The position numbers were made by a program, and so were the translations under genes. Source: Fen-549 sp050011315 (GTDB lineage: Bacteria > Actinomycetota > Thermoleophilia > Gaiellales > Gaiellaceae). Taken from it: 47,584 nucleotides of DNA. Location of the stretch: positions 1 through 47,584 of the forward strand of contig JBEKJI010000016.1 in assembly GCA_050011315.1 (NCBI GenBank). The letters are read 5' to 3'. Positions 39,113-47,584 of this stretch are shown here, one piece after another (position 1 is the first letter of the stretch; the number at the start of each line of letters is the position of its first letter). The notes beneath the pieces are model-generated. The model made no database searches and was not told where the DNA came from. It was given only the letters and a program-made list of their open reading frames with translations.

Positions 39113-40858
39113 GTGCCGCGAAGAGCTGCCATCGCCGTATTCGCCGTCTGCGCGTGCGCCGTCTTTGCGCTCGCCGTACCCGCCGGAGCGGTAACGCAGA
39201 CGACGCTTGCGCCGGGAATCACATACCAGAAGCAGGTGCGGCTCACCTCGCACGGCCCGGTCGTCGTGAATGTGATCACGACCCCGAAACCGGGGGGTCT
39301 GTACAGGATCGTGCCACTGCTCACGCACAGCGGTCTGCTCGGGCGCGGGCCGTTGACCACAGCCGAGAAGACACTCAGCGCCTCGACGACCGCCGCGGGA
39401 GTCAACGGCGACTTCTTCACCCCGGCGACCGGAATCCCGAGCGGGATCCTGCTTCGCTCGGGAGCTCTCGACAACCCACCGCTCGACGATCGCAGCAGCA
39501 TCGGGATCGTCAGCGACGGAACGCTCCGCGTCGAGCACGTCTCCTTCTTCGGCTACTGGCAGGGCTCCGGCCTGCAGTGGCCGCTGGGTCTGAACCGCAT
39601 CAATCCGGCCAACGGCGCGACTCTTTACACACCGGCGTTCGGCTCCGCGACCCCGGCCGCCGTGAACGACCTCGAGCTGGTGCTGAACGGCTTCCCGCCG
39701 GCCGTGCCGGATGTCGACCTGAGCGCCCAGGTCGCCGAGGCGCGTATCGGCGGCGGCACGCCGATCCCGGCGAACGGCGCGGTTCTGATCGCAGGCGGAA
39801 CTCAGGTTCAGACCCTGACGGCCGAGGCGCCGGTCGGGCAGACGCTGACCGTCCGCCTCACGCTCACGCCGCTCTGGAACGACGTCAACGACGCCCTCGG
39901 CGGCGGGCCGATCCTGGTCTCTAGCGGCCTCCCCGTCTTCAATGCGCTCGAGTACTTCACCGCGCTCGATCTCGCACGGCGCCAGCCGCGTAGCGCCGTG
40001 GGCCAGAGGGCAGACGGTTCGATCGTGCTCGTGACGGTCGACGGAGGGCGCCCCGGCTACTCGAGCGGCCTGACCAACTTCGAGCTGGCTCAGACGATGG
40101 TGCGACTGGGAGCCGTCACAGCCTGCGGACTCGGTACGGATACCGCAGCGACGATGGCCTTCGACGGGCAGCTGCTCAACCGTCCCTCCGGCCCGAACGG
40201 GGAGGCAAGCGTCTCGGACGCGCTCGTGATCGCCTACGACGGCGTCTTCGCCCCTCCCCCGAGCGAGCCCGTTCTTTCTCCCAACGGCGACGGCGCGGCC
40301 GAGAGCGAACAGCTCTCCTACAAGGTCGTCCGGCAATCGACGGTGAGCGCGGCCCTGGTCGGGCCGGACGGGCAGATGCGCTTGAGCGACTCCGGGGCCA
40401 AGGCGCCCGGCGTCTACTCGTTCACCTGGAACGGGCGGAACGCCGATGGAGCACCCGAGCCGGAGGGGCTCTGGCACTGGACGATCACGGCCACGGACGA
40501 TCTGGGCAGGAGCTCGAGCGCCGACCGGACGTTCCAGCTCGACAACACGCTCGGCTTTCTATCGCTCAAGCCTTCGCAACTTCGCCTGCGCACGCAGGGA
40601 AGCAAGCTGACGATTCAGGTGCGGCTGGCGCGATCGGCCAGAACGACTGTCAGCGTCTATAGCGCGGCCGGGAACCTGATCAGAACGGTGCTCAATACGT
40701 CCGCGCCGGCCGGGACCCTGACCGCTAGCTGGGACGGCCGAAACCGATATCGGCAGCTCGTTCGCAGCGGCCTCTACCAGGTGCGCGTTCTGGCCTCTGC
40801 CGCGGCCGGCCCGGTCGGGCTGAGTCGCAGTTTCCAGGTACAGCGCCTCTCTCGGTAG
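39113..40858 (+). CDS. Secreted phosphodiester glycosidase (NAGPA)-like protein with FlgD-type domains
   Basis: A 581-residue exported protein. Residues 1-26 form a signal peptide (RRAAIAVFAVCACAVFALA, cut after AGA). Residues about 30-385 are a NAGPA/DUF2233 domain: AAGVNGDFFTPATGIPSGIL and the C-terminal AVGQRADGSIVLVTVDGGRP and TNFELAQTMVRLGAVTACGL segments match this family of phosphodiester glycosidases. Two Ig-like FlgD-type repeats follow (SPNGDGAAESEQLSY... and RTTVSVYSAAGNLIRTV...SGLYQVRVLA). It probably acts on surface glycans. GTG 39113 is chosen because a signal peptide begins there and TACCGT lies 11 bases upstream; the frame is open much further but overlaps the VOC gene. Confidence 0.8.
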   Translation: MPRRAAIAVFAVCACAVFALAVPAGAVTQTTLAPGITYQKQVRLTSHGPVVVNVITTPKPGGLYRIVPLLTHSGLLGRGPLTTAEKTLSASTTAAGVNGDFFTPATGIPSGILLRSGALDNPPLDDRSSIGIVSDGTLRVEHVSFFGYWQGSGLQWPLGLNRINPANGATLYTPAFGSATPAAVNDLELVLNGFPPAVPDVDLSAQVAEARIGGGTPIPANGAVLIAGGTQVQTLTAEAPVGQTLTVRLTLTPLWNDVNDALGGGPILVSSGLPVFNALEYFTALDLARRQPRSAVGQRADGSIVLVTVDGGRPGYSSGLTNFELAQTMVRLGAVTACGLGTDTAATMAFDGQLLNRPSGPNGEASVSDALVIAYDGVFAPPPSEPVLSPNGDGAAESEQLSYKVVRQSTVSAALVGPDGQMRLSDSGAKAPGVYSFTWNGRNADGAPEPEGLWHWTITATDDLGRSSSADRTFQLDNTLGFLSLKPSQLRLRTQGSKLTIQVRLARSARTTVSVYSAAGNLIRTVLNTSAPAGTLTASWDGRNRYRQLVRSGLYQVRVLASAAAGPVGLSRSFQVQRLSR

Positions 40859-40879
40859 CGACATCTAGACTGGCGCGCA

Positions 40880-41572
40880 ATGCTTGTCGCCTCGATCTCT
40901 GGGTTCCTCACCGACCACATCACCGCCCTCATCGGGAGCCATGGCATAGAGGCAGTCTTCCTGCTGATGGCCTTGAGCGCCATTCTCCCCGCCGCGGGCG
41001 AGCTGGTGATGCTGTACGGAGGAGCGCTCGCGGCAGGAGCCTTCTCGGAGTCGGTCGTGGTCTTCGGCCACCGGATCGAGGCCAGACCGTGGGCGTACGT
41101 GGCGATCGTTGCCGCGGGAATCGCAGGCGACACGCTCGGCTCTCTCTGCGGCTGGGCGATCGGGATCTACGGCGGTAGGCCGTTGCTCGAGCGCCACGGC
41201 CGCTGGTTCCATCTCTCGCACGAGCGCCTCGAGCGCGCCGAGCACTGGTTCGAGCGCTTCGGCAGGGTGGCCGTGCCGCTGGGACGCCTCACTCCCTTCG
41301 CGCGCTCGTTCATCTCCATTCCTGCCGGCGTCTTCCGGGCGCGCTTCGCCTCCTTCGCGGCCATGACAACAGCGGCTTCTGTCGTGTGGGGCTTCGGCTT
41401 CACTTCGATCGGCTTCGCGCTGGGCTCGAACTGGCGCGAAGTCGAGCGAAGTTTCCGTTACGTCGACATCGCAGTTCTCCTCATCTTCGTCGCCGCGATC
41501 GCTTTAGTTGTTATTCGCCGGTGGCGCTCGACTAGACTGGCGGGCCGAGATGCCCAAAATCCCGCTGATTGA
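40880..41572 (+). CDS. DedA family membrane protein
   Basis: A 230-residue DedA/SNARE-associated-family protein with five or six hydrophobic segments. The family core is present: an E-loop region LPAAGELVMLYGG near 40-52, GDTLGSLCGWAIGIYGGRPL near 80-99, and FGRVAVPLGRLTPFARSFIS near 130-150 with FRARF after. DedA proteins act in lipid (undecaprenyl phosphate, aminophospholipid) translocation. ATG 40880 follows TAGACT (40866-40871) by 8 bases. Its last 23 bases overlap the next gene. Confidence 0.9.
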   Translation: MLVASISGFLTDHITALIGSHGIEAVFLLMALSAILPAAGELVMLYGGALAAGAFSESVVVFGHRIEARPWAYVAIVAAGIAGDTLGSLCGWAIGIYGGRPLLERHGRWFHLSHERLERAEHWFERFGRVAVPLGRLTPFARSFISIPAGVFRARFASFAAMTTAASVVWGFGFTSIGFALGSNWREVERSFRYVDIAVLLIFVAAIALVVIRRWRSTRLAGRDAQNPAD

Positions 41573-42635
41573 CGTCAAAGCCCAGTACTCGCCGCTTGCC
41601 GACGAGCTGAAGGCGCGTTTCGCCGAGGTGCTCGAGTCGGGGCAGTTCATCCTCGGCCCGAACGTGAAGGCGTTCGAGAGCGAGGCGGCCGCGAAGCTCG
41701 GCGTCTCGCAGTCGATCGGAGTCGGCAACGGCACCGATGCGATCACTCTCGTTCTGAACGCGCTCGAGATCGGCTCCGGCGACGAGGTCATCTGCCCGGC
41801 TTTCACCTTCTACGCCACCGCCGAGCCGATCGCCCAGCTCGGCGCCACGCCGGTGTTCGCCGACATCGAGCGCGAGACGATGAACCTCGATCCCGAGGAC
41901 GTCGCGCGCAAGATCACGCCCCGCACCAAGGCGATCATCCCGGTGCACCTGTTCGGGCGCCCCGCCAAGGTCGACGAGCTGAAGGTACACGGGCTGCCGG
42001 TGATCGAGGACGCCGCCCAGGCCTTCGGCGCGGCGGGAGTGGCGCAAAAGGGAATCGCCGCCACCTTCAGCTTCTTCCCGACCAAGAACCTCTTCTGCCT
42101 CGGCGACGGCGGCCTGGTCGCCACCAGCGACGAGGCGCTGGCCGAGCGCGTGCGCATGCTCCGCTTCCACGGCTCGCGCGACAAGAAGCTGTTCGAGTAC
42201 GTGGGCTACAACTCGCGCCTCGACGAGGTGCAGGCGGCGATGCTGCGCGTCTTCCTCAACCACATCGACCGCTGGAACAGCCTCCGCCGCGAGAGTGCCA
42301 CGCGCTACGCCGAGCTCGGACTCGGCGACCTGGTCGAGCTGCCATCCGACGAGCCCGGTCACATCTACCACCTCTTCTGCGTTCGCAGCCCCGAGCGCGA
42401 CAAGTTCCGAGACGCGCTCGCGGAAGCCGGAATCGGCCACGCCTGCTATTACGTCGTTCCGCTCCACCTGCAGCCGTCGCTGGCGCACCTCGGCTACAAA
42501 CAGGGCGACCTGCCCGAGACCGAGCTGGCCGCCCGTGAGAACCTCTGCCTGCCGCTCTGGGGCGGGATCTCGCGCGAGCAGCAGGAGCGCGTGGTTGCGA
42601 CGCTGCGCGACGCGGTAGCAATACCGGTCCCGTGA
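41550..42635 (+). CDS. DegT/DnrJ/EryC1/StrS aminotransferase
   Basis: A 361-residue PLP sugar aminotransferase that installs the amino group on nucleotide keto-sugars. PLIDVKAQYSPLADELKARF at the start, GNGTDAITLVLNALEI near 60, the Asp in VIEDAAQAFGA near 153, and the PLP lysine at Lys179 in FFPTKNLFCLGDGG are visible. CapD-type dehydratase follows with a GTGA overlap, so the pair probably makes an amino sugar from a 4-keto intermediate. ATG 41550 follows TAGACT by 11 bases and lies inside the dedA 3-prime end. Confidence 0.92.
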   Translation: MPKIPLIDVKAQYSPLADELKARFAEVLESGQFILGPNVKAFESEAAAKLGVSQSIGVGNGTDAITLVLNALEIGSGDEVICPAFTFYATAEPIAQLGATPVFADIERETMNLDPEDVARKITPRTKAIIPVHLFGRPAKVDELKVHGLPVIEDAAQAFGAAGVAQKGIAATFSFFPTKNLFCLGDGGLVATSDEALAERVRMLRFHGSRDKKLFEYVGYNSRLDEVQAAMLRVFLNHIDRWNSLRRESATRYAELGLGDLVELPSDEPGHIYHLFCVRSPERDKFRDALAEAGIGHACYYVVPLHLQPSLAHLGYKQGDLPETELAARENLCLPLWGGISREQQERVVATLRDAVAIPVP

Positions 42636-44554
42636 ATCTGCTCAACCGGCACCGCCTCTGGCAGCTGGCCGCCGACGGGGTGTTTGTAGCGGCGGCCTGG
42701 TACCTGGCCTTCCTGTTCCGCTTCGACCTGGGCAAGCCCGTTGTTCCGTACGGCCGCTTTCTCGGGCTCGAGCCGTTCGCGATCGTCGTCGTGGCGAAGG
42801 TAATGGTGTTCACCCTCTTCGGCTTCTACACCCGCTGGTGGCGCTACGTCTCGACACGCGACATCTGGCTGCTGGCCCTGGGGGTCACCGTCGGCTGCAC
42901 CGTCGCCGACGTGATCGTCAACTACGAGGGCTTTTTACCGGCGGCCTTCCGGCTGCCAAGCGGCGTGATCGTGTACGACTGGCTGCTGCTGCTGGCGATG
43001 GTCACCGGCTCGCGCCTGCTCGCCCGTACCCTGATCGAGCGCCCAAAGCCCGGCGAGCGGATCGCCCGTGGTAAGGAGGTCATCATCGCGGGCGCCGGCG
43101 ACGCGGCCAGTGTGACCCTGAGGGAGCTACACAAGTACCGCCATCTCGGCTATACGCCGATCGGACTGGTCGACGACGACCCACGCAAGCAGGGCTCACG
43201 GCTGCATGGAGTCAAGGTACTCGGGAAAGTCAAAGACCTGCCGCGCCTGCTCAACGACACGCGCGCGGACGAGGTTCTGATCGCCATGCCCTCGGCGTCG
43301 GGCCGGGTGAGGCAGCGAATCGTCGAGATCTGCCGCGAGGCGAGCATCCCGGTCAAGACGCTTCCCGGGCTGTATGAGCTTTTCTCCGGTGAGCTGACAA
43401 CCCAGATCCGGCCCGTGCAGGTCGAGGACGTCCTCGGTCGTGAGCAGGTCGAGGTGAACTTCGAGCAGGTCGCCGGCTATCTCGCGGGGCAGATTGTGGT
43501 CGTTACCGGCGCCGGCGGCTCGATCGGCTCGGAGCTCTGCCGCCAGATCGCCCGGATCGGGCCGAAAAAGCTACTGCTGGTCGAGCAGGGCGAGACGCCG
43601 CTCTTTGAGATCGACCGCGAGCTGAGACAAGATCGCGGCTTCGAGGACTGCGTGGCGGTGCTCGCCGACGCCGGGCGGGAGGAGAAGATGCGACCCCTGT
43701 TCGAGCAGTACCGGCCGCAGGTGGTCTTCCACGCCGCGGCCTTCAAGCACGTTCCACTGATGGAGGCGAACCCGCTCGAATCGGTGCGCAACAACGCGCT
43801 CGCCACTCGCTCACTGGCCCGGGTCGCGCGAGACGCGGGCGTCGAGCGCTTCGTTCTCATCTCGACCGACAAGGCCGTCTCGCCGCAAACGGTAATGGGA
43901 CAGTCGAAGGCGCTCTGCGAGTGGATCGTCGAGGCGCTGGGATCGCGCAGGGAGAACGGGACGAAGTTCATCGCCGTGCGCTTCGGCAACGTGCTCGGCT
44001 CCTCCGGCAGCGTGATCCCGATCTTCAGGCGCCAGATCGAGAAGGGCGGCCCGGTCACGGTCACCGACCCCAAGATGACCCGCTACTTCATGACCATCCC
44101 CGAGGCGGTCTCGCTGGTCGTGCAGGCCGGCGGCATGGGCGCGAGCGGCCAAGTGTTCGTGCTCGACATGGGCAAGCCGGTGAAGATCATCGATCTCGCC
44201 CAGAACATGATCCGGCTCTCGGGCAAGGAGCCCGGGCGCGACATCGAGATCGTCTTCTCGGGCATCCGGCCGGGAGAGAAGCTGCACGAGGAGCTGTGGG
44301 GCGGGCACGAGAAGGTCTCTCCCACCAAGCACCCGAAGATCCGCAAGCTGACCTGCCCCCAGGTAGACGCCAAGTGGCTCGACGCCGAGCTGGCGGCGCT
44401 GGCCAAGCTCGTCGACGCCGGTGACGTCGACGGGGTCGTCAAGAGGCTGGGGAAGATCGCGCTCGGCGCGCAGCGGCTCGCGCCCAAGAAGGCGCCCGTC
44501 CGTAGCCGCCGCAGTGGAAAGACCGGCACAGTTCCGAAACAGCCCGCGGTCTGA
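42632..44554 (+). CDS. CapD/WbpM-like UDP-sugar 4,6-dehydratase
   Basis: A 640-residue membrane-bound nucleoside-diphosphate sugar dehydratase. Four helices occupy about 1-125. A CoA-binding-like Rossmann domain covers about 145-260 (VIIAGAGDAASVTLRELHKY). The SDR catalytic domain covers about 285-580: VVTGAGGSIGSELCRQIAR near 289-307, HAAAFKHVPLMEANP, and LISTDKAVSPQTVMGQSK with Met in place of Tyr (SMK triad, as in WbpM and FlaA1). The C-terminus is basic. It converts UDP-GlcNAc to the 4-keto-6-deoxy sugar, the likely substrate for the aminotransferase that overlaps it. Confidence 0.92.
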   Translation: MNLLNRHRLWQLAADGVFVAAAWYLAFLFRFDLGKPVVPYGRFLGLEPFAIVVVAKVMVFTLFGFYTRWWRYVSTRDIWLLALGVTVGCTVADVIVNYEGFLPAAFRLPSGVIVYDWLLLLAMVTGSRLLARTLIERPKPGERIARGKEVIIAGAGDAASVTLRELHKYRHLGYTPIGLVDDDPRKQGSRLHGVKVLGKVKDLPRLLNDTRADEVLIAMPSASGRVRQRIVEICREASIPVKTLPGLYELFSGELTTQIRPVQVEDVLGREQVEVNFEQVAGYLAGQIVVVTGAGGSIGSELCRQIARIGPKKLLLVEQGETPLFEIDRELRQDRGFEDCVAVLADAGREEKMRPLFEQYRPQVVFHAAAFKHVPLMEANPLESVRNNALATRSLARVARDAGVERFVLISTDKAVSPQTVMGQSKALCEWIVEALGSRRENGTKFIAVRFGNVLGSSGSVIPIFRRQIEKGGPVTVTDPKMTRYFMTIPEAVSLVVQAGGMGASGQVFVLDMGKPVKIIDLAQNMIRLSGKEPGRDIEIVFSGIRPGEKLHEELWGGHEKVSPTKHPKIRKLTCPQVDAKWLDAELAALAKLVDAGDVDGVVKRLGKIALGAQRLAPKKAPVRSRRSGKTGTVPKQPAV

Positions 44555-44585
44555 TCCGTCACCGTCCACCGGCTAGGGTGGCGGT

Positions 44586-46463
44586 GTGGAGGCGCAAACG
44601 ATCCTCGCAGGTCTCAATCCCGAGCAGCGGCGCGCGGTCATGCAGGCACGCGGACCGGTCTGTATCCTCGCCGGCGCCGGCTCGGGCAAGACGACCACGA
44701 TCACGCGCAGAGTCGCCTGGCAGGTGACAAGCGGAGCCTTCCCCGCCGATCAGATCCTGGCGGTGACCTTCACCGAGAAGGCGGCGACCGAGATGCGCTC
44801 GCGCCTGAAGGCGCTCGGAGTCGAGAACGTAAGCGCGAGAACCTTTCACTCCGCGGCGCTCGGACAACTGCGCTGGCTCGCCCCGGGCCGGGTCGGCGAG
44901 ATCCTTCCCAGCAAGGGCCTGCTCCTGCGCCGGATCGCCAACAGCCTGCCCCGGCCCTACTGCTACCGAACAGCCTCCGACCTCGCCTCCGAGATCGAGC
45001 GGGCCAAGAACCGCCGCGTCCCGCCGAGCCGCTATCTCTCCAGCCTCGAGGGGCACGAGCCGCCGCTCCCGGCCGATCTGATGCTGCAGGTCTACCAGGC
45101 CTACGAGCGCGACAAAGGGGACGCCGGCCTGATCGACTTCGAGGACCTGCTGGAGCTGGCGATCCGCCTCTACGAGGAGGACGAGCAGGCGACGATGCTC
45201 CTGCGCGAGCGCTTCCGCACCTTCACCGTGGACGAGTATCAGGACGTGAACCTGCTCCAGCAGTCGCTGCTCGACCTCTGGCTCGGAGACCGCGACGAGC
45301 TCTGCGCGGTCGGTGACGACTACCAGGCGATCTACGGCTTCACCGGCGCTACCCCCGACTACCTGTTGGCTCTACCCGAGCGCTTTCCGCACGCCGTCGT
45401 CGTGACGCTTGAGTCGAACTACCGCTCGACCCCTCAGGTGCTCGAGCTGGCCAACCGGCTAGTACCCCGGCTCGGCGGCGCAATCAAGTCGCTACGGCCC
45501 ACCCACTCCGACGGCGTCGAGCCTGAAAGTCTCGTGCTGAACGGGCCCGACGAGGAGAAGCGCTTTCTGGTCGAGCGGATCGAGCAGCTGCGCGAGGAGG
45601 GCGTGGAATTCGAGCAGATGGCGATCCTCGTCCGCTCGAACGCACGCGCCGCGGACTTCGAAGAGGCGCTCGCCGGGGCTCGGATTCCCTTCCAGGGCTC
45701 CTCGCTACTCGAGCGCGAGGCGGCGCGCTACCTGCTCCGGCGCGCGGCTTCGCTCCCCGCACGCGAGCTCGCGCGCGGGGTACGCCGCGTCGCCCATGCC
45801 CAGGGCTGGCTCGAGAAAGCTCCCAAGCGCCTCGGCGACAGGGAGATGACCAGGCTCGCGGACATGACCCGCCTCGTTCGTCTGGCCGAGGAGCTCGAGG
45901 ACGGGGAGCTGGACGGCGCCGCCTTCGTGGCCGAGGTGCGCCGCCGCTTCGATCCACGCGCCGCCGGTAAGGGCGTCCACCTTCTCACCTACCACCGCGC
46001 CAAGGGGCTCGAGTTCAGCGCCGTCTTCCTGCCCCGGCTGGAGGAGAAGGAGCTGCCCTGCAAGCTTTCGCTGGCGCGGAGCGACGAGCTGGCCGAAGAG
46101 AGGCGCCTGCTCTACGTCGGGCTGACCCGAGCCAAGCGCCACCTCTTCCTGAGCTGGACTAAAAAGGCTCCGCCAAGCCGTTACCTCGCCGAGCTCGGTC
46201 TCGCCGACGCCGAGCCGAAGTGGGGCACCGGGGTGGAGGTGTTCGCGCGATCACCGGGTTTCGAGCCGCTTCGCGCCTGGCGCAGGTCCCGCGCCCAGAG
46301 CGACGGTGTTCCCGCCTTCGTCGTCTTCTCGAACCGCGCCCTCGAGGCGATCGCCTCGCGCCGCCCCGGCTCGCTGGAGGAGCTGGCGCAGGTGCCGGGA
46401 GTCGGCGAGCACAAGCTCGAGCGCTACGGCGAAGAGGTGCTCGAGGTTATCGCGGCGAGCTGA
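44586..46463 (+). CDS. uvrD2: UvrD/Rep-family helicase with HRDC domain (UvrD2-type)
   Basis: A 625-residue superfamily I DNA helicase. Motif I AGAGSGKTTTITR at about 29-41, motif Ia TFTEKAATEMRSRL, motif II DEYQDVN near 216, motif III GDDYQAIYGF near 238, motif IV SNYRSTPQVLEL, motif V TYHRAKGLEF near 468, and motif VI YVGLTRAKRHLFLSW near 515 are all there. The C-terminus (about 560-622, FVVFSNRALEAIASRRPGSL...VGEHKLERYG) is an HRDC domain, a combination typical of actinobacterial UvrD2. It unwinds DNA in repair. GTG 44586 is 6 bases after TAGGGT (44574-44579). Confidence 0.93.
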   Translation: MEAQTILAGLNPEQRRAVMQARGPVCILAGAGSGKTTTITRRVAWQVTSGAFPADQILAVTFTEKAATEMRSRLKALGVENVSARTFHSAALGQLRWLAPGRVGEILPSKGLLLRRIANSLPRPYCYRTASDLASEIERAKNRRVPPSRYLSSLEGHEPPLPADLMLQVYQAYERDKGDAGLIDFEDLLELAIRLYEEDEQATMLLRERFRTFTVDEYQDVNLLQQSLLDLWLGDRDELCAVGDDYQAIYGFTGATPDYLLALPERFPHAVVVTLESNYRSTPQVLELANRLVPRLGGAIKSLRPTHSDGVEPESLVLNGPDEEKRFLVERIEQLREEGVEFEQMAILVRSNARAADFEEALAGARIPFQGSSLLEREAARYLLRRAASLPARELARGVRRVAHAQGWLEKAPKRLGDREMTRLADMTRLVRLAEELEDGELDGAAFVAEVRRRFDPRAAGKGVHLLTYHRAKGLEFSAVFLPRLEEKELPCKLSLARSDELAEERRLLYVGLTRAKRHLFLSWTKKAPPSRYLAELGLADAEPKWGTGVEVFARSPGFEPLRAWRRSRAQSDGVPAFVVFSNRALEAIASRRPGSLEELAQVPGVGEHKLERYGEEVLEVIAAS

Positions 46464-46481
46464 CAGCACCCGCTCGCGCGC

Positions 46482-47291
46482 TTACGTCCGCCGCCACCCC
46501 GCCGGAGCATGTGCCCACCAGCGGCCGTCGCGGCGGCTGACCTCGATCGGAATGGCGAAACAGCGCGAAAGCGCCTCGCTCGTGAGCACCTCGGAGACGG
46601 GTCCGGAGGCGACGACCTCACCGCCGTGCAGAAGCAGCGCGTGTGTCGTCGTGCGCGGCAGCTCTTCGAGATGATGCGTAGCGATCACGGTGGTGAGCTC
46701 GGGATCGGTGTCGGCAAGCGCCTCGATGGCGGCCAGAAGTGCCTCGCGCGCCGGTAGGTCGAGGGCGGCGGCCGGCTCGTCCAGGAGAAAAAGGCGCGGC
46801 GCGCTCATCAGCGCCCGGGCCAGGAGGATGCGCTGGCGTTCGCCCTGCGAGCAGATCCCGAACGGGCGCGCGGCCAGGTCGGCGCAGCCGAACAGCTCGA
46901 TCAACTCCGCGGCGCGCACTCGAACCTCGTCGTCGTAGCGCTCCCAGAGCGGGATACGGGTGCCGGTCGCCCCGGTAAGCACGATCGTCGAGACTTCGTA
47001 GCTCTCGTCGAGCTTGCGGTCGAGCCGGGCCTCGACGACTCCGATCCTCTCTCTCAGCCGCCTCACGTCGGTGCGACCCATACGCTCGCCGAGCAGCTCG
47101 ACTCTGCCCTCGGTGGGGTGCATGGCTGCGGCGGCAAGGGTCAGTAGCGTGCTTTTACCGGCTCCGTTGGGACCAAGAAGTGCCCACTGCTCTCCGCTCT
47201 CCGCGCGCCAGTCGATCCCCGAGAGCAGGTGATTGCCGCCTCGGCGCAGGCTCACGCCCTCCATCAGAATGGCAGCGGAACGCTCGCTCAC
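46482..47291 (-). CDS. ABC transporter ATP-binding protein
   Basis: A 269-residue ABC ATPase. Walker A GPNGAGKST at 40-48, signature GICSQGERQRILLARAL, Walker B LFLLDEPAAALD and the H-loop ATHHLEELPRT are present. It has features of the ModF/YlmA branch of stand-alone ABC ATPases, with no permease beside it. GTG 47291 overlaps the upstream gene's TGA as GTGA; the frame is open up to 47342 inside that gene. Co-transcription with the upstream RmlD-like gene is implied. Confidence 0.88.
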   Translation of the reverse strand: MSERSAAILMEGVSLRRGGNHLLSGIDWRAESGEQWALLGPNGAGKSTLLTLAAAAMHPTEGRVELLGERMGRTDVRRLRERIGVVEARLDRKLDESYEVSTIVLTGATGTRIPLWERYDDEVRVRAAELIELFGCADLAARPFGICSQGERQRILLARALMSAPRLFLLDEPAAALDLPAREALLAAIEALADTDPELTTVIATHHLEELPRTTTHALLLHGGEVVASGPVSEVLTSEALSRCFAIPIEVSRRDGRWWAHAPAGWRRT

Positions 47292-47584
47292 GGCTCGATT
47301 CGCCCGATTTCCTCGAGGCAGGCGCGCAGACCGTCGCGCCAATGCGGGAGACGCGGAGTCTCCGGCTTCTCGCTGCGAAGGATCGAGTAGGAAGGGCGGA
47401 GAGCCGGGCGATCGAGCTCGGCGCTCGTGATCGCTCGCACGCGGCAGCTCAGGCCCGCCTCCTCGAAGATCGCCTCGCTGAACTCCTTCCAGCTGCAGTC
47501 GCCGGCGGCGGCGACGTGGTAAACGCCGAAGGGGAGCTCGACGATCCGGCGCGTCGCCTCGGCGAGATGCATCACGTAAGTCGG
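47288..47584 (-). CDS. rmlD: dTDP-4-dehydrorhamnose reductase-like protein (partial)
   Basis: The C-terminal 98 codons of a gene that enters from the right edge. TYVMHLAEATRRIVE, LPFGVYHVAAAGDCSWKEF and the late PALRPSYSILRSEK and LPHWRDGLRACLEEI match the C-terminal part of RmlD, which reduces dTDP-4-keto-rhamnose to dTDP-rhamnose. It overlaps the ABC ATPase gene by four bases. With the amino-sugar genes at 41.5-44.5 kb it points to surface-glycan synthesis. Confidence 0.82.
   Translation of the reverse strand, partial: PTYVMHLAEATRRIVELPFGVYHVAAAGDCSWKEFSEAIFEEAGLSCRVRAITSAELDRPALRPSYSILRSEKPETPRLPHWRDGLRACLEEIGRIEP

Overview
The window is about 47.6 kb of high-GC bacterial chromosome, densely coding on both strands, with about 50 genes and one tRNA. 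Several features fit a deep-branching actinobacterium, probably class Thermoleophilia (Gaiellales or Solirubrobacterales relatives). These are the GC-rich third codon positions, a UvrD2-type helicase with an HRDC tail, a groES-groEL operon under a CIRCE operator, the futalosine menaquinone route instead of the classical Men route, and many genes whose start codon lies 6-11 bases after a TANNNT box with no Shine-Dalgarno sequence (the leaderless-mRNA signature). The taxonomic placement is an inference; there is no rRNA here.

Layout. Left end (1-5.3 kb): edge of an unidentified gene, a LysR regulator, then a surface-polysaccharide group (phosphoglycosyl transferase, asparagine synthetase, DUF354 glycosyltransferase-like protein) and an ASCH-domain protein. 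5.4-7.6 kb: heat-shock operon groES-groEL with promoter, CIRCE and terminator. 7.58-7.92 kb: a non-coding block that looks like a small non-autonomous transposable element (terminal inverted repeats, CTA(A) flanks) enclosing two related competing-hairpin elements. 7.9-12.7 kb: flavodoxin-fold oxidoreductase, tRNA-Arg(GCG), ornithine cyclodeaminase family protein, MqnD, an XRE regulator, a diacylglycerol-kinase-like lipid kinase, and a thioredoxin-fold protein without cysteines. 12.8-19 kb: tightly coupled genes for a membrane protein, a phosphodiesterase, acylphosphatase, a PRC-barrel protein, GtrA and two multi-membrane glycosyltransferase-like proteins. 19-25.4 kb: YmdB-type phosphodiesterase, degenerate LytM-like protein, AI-2E-family membrane protein, an ABC exporter with a linked unknown, and a secreted membrane-anchored protein.

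25.4-28.1 kb looks like an eroding accessory region: a receiver-only response regulator, a secreted QQGDQS-repeat protein behind paired OmpR-type boxes, a lone GT51 transglycosylase with extra C-terminal membrane segments, and a beta-propeller relic. 28.1-30.8 kb holds a MGDG-synthase-like glycosyltransferase fused to a decayed NodB-like domain, converging on an intact NodB deacetylase.

31.3-38.5 kb is the metabolic core: UbiD- and UbiX-like proteins, UbiE/MenG methyltransferase, polyprenyl diphosphate synthase, MqnE, an AhpD-like protein, MqnA and MqnC. With MqnD at 10.2 kb these cover most of futalosine-type menaquinone synthesis (MqnA, MqnE, MqnC, MqnD, decarboxylation, side chain, methylation). 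Futalosine hydrolase (MqnB) and the UbiA-type prenyltransferase are not in the window. 38.6-47.6 kb: VOC protein, phosphodiester glycosidase-like secreted protein, DedA protein, DegT aminotransferase plus CapD-like dehydratase (amino-sugar synthesis), UvrD2 helicase, an ABC ATPase, and the 3-prime end of an RmlD-like reductase.

Two different long palindromes (3859-3893 and 38499-38549) look like dispersed REP-type repeats. No CRISPR array, prophage, rRNA or intact insertion sequence was seen.
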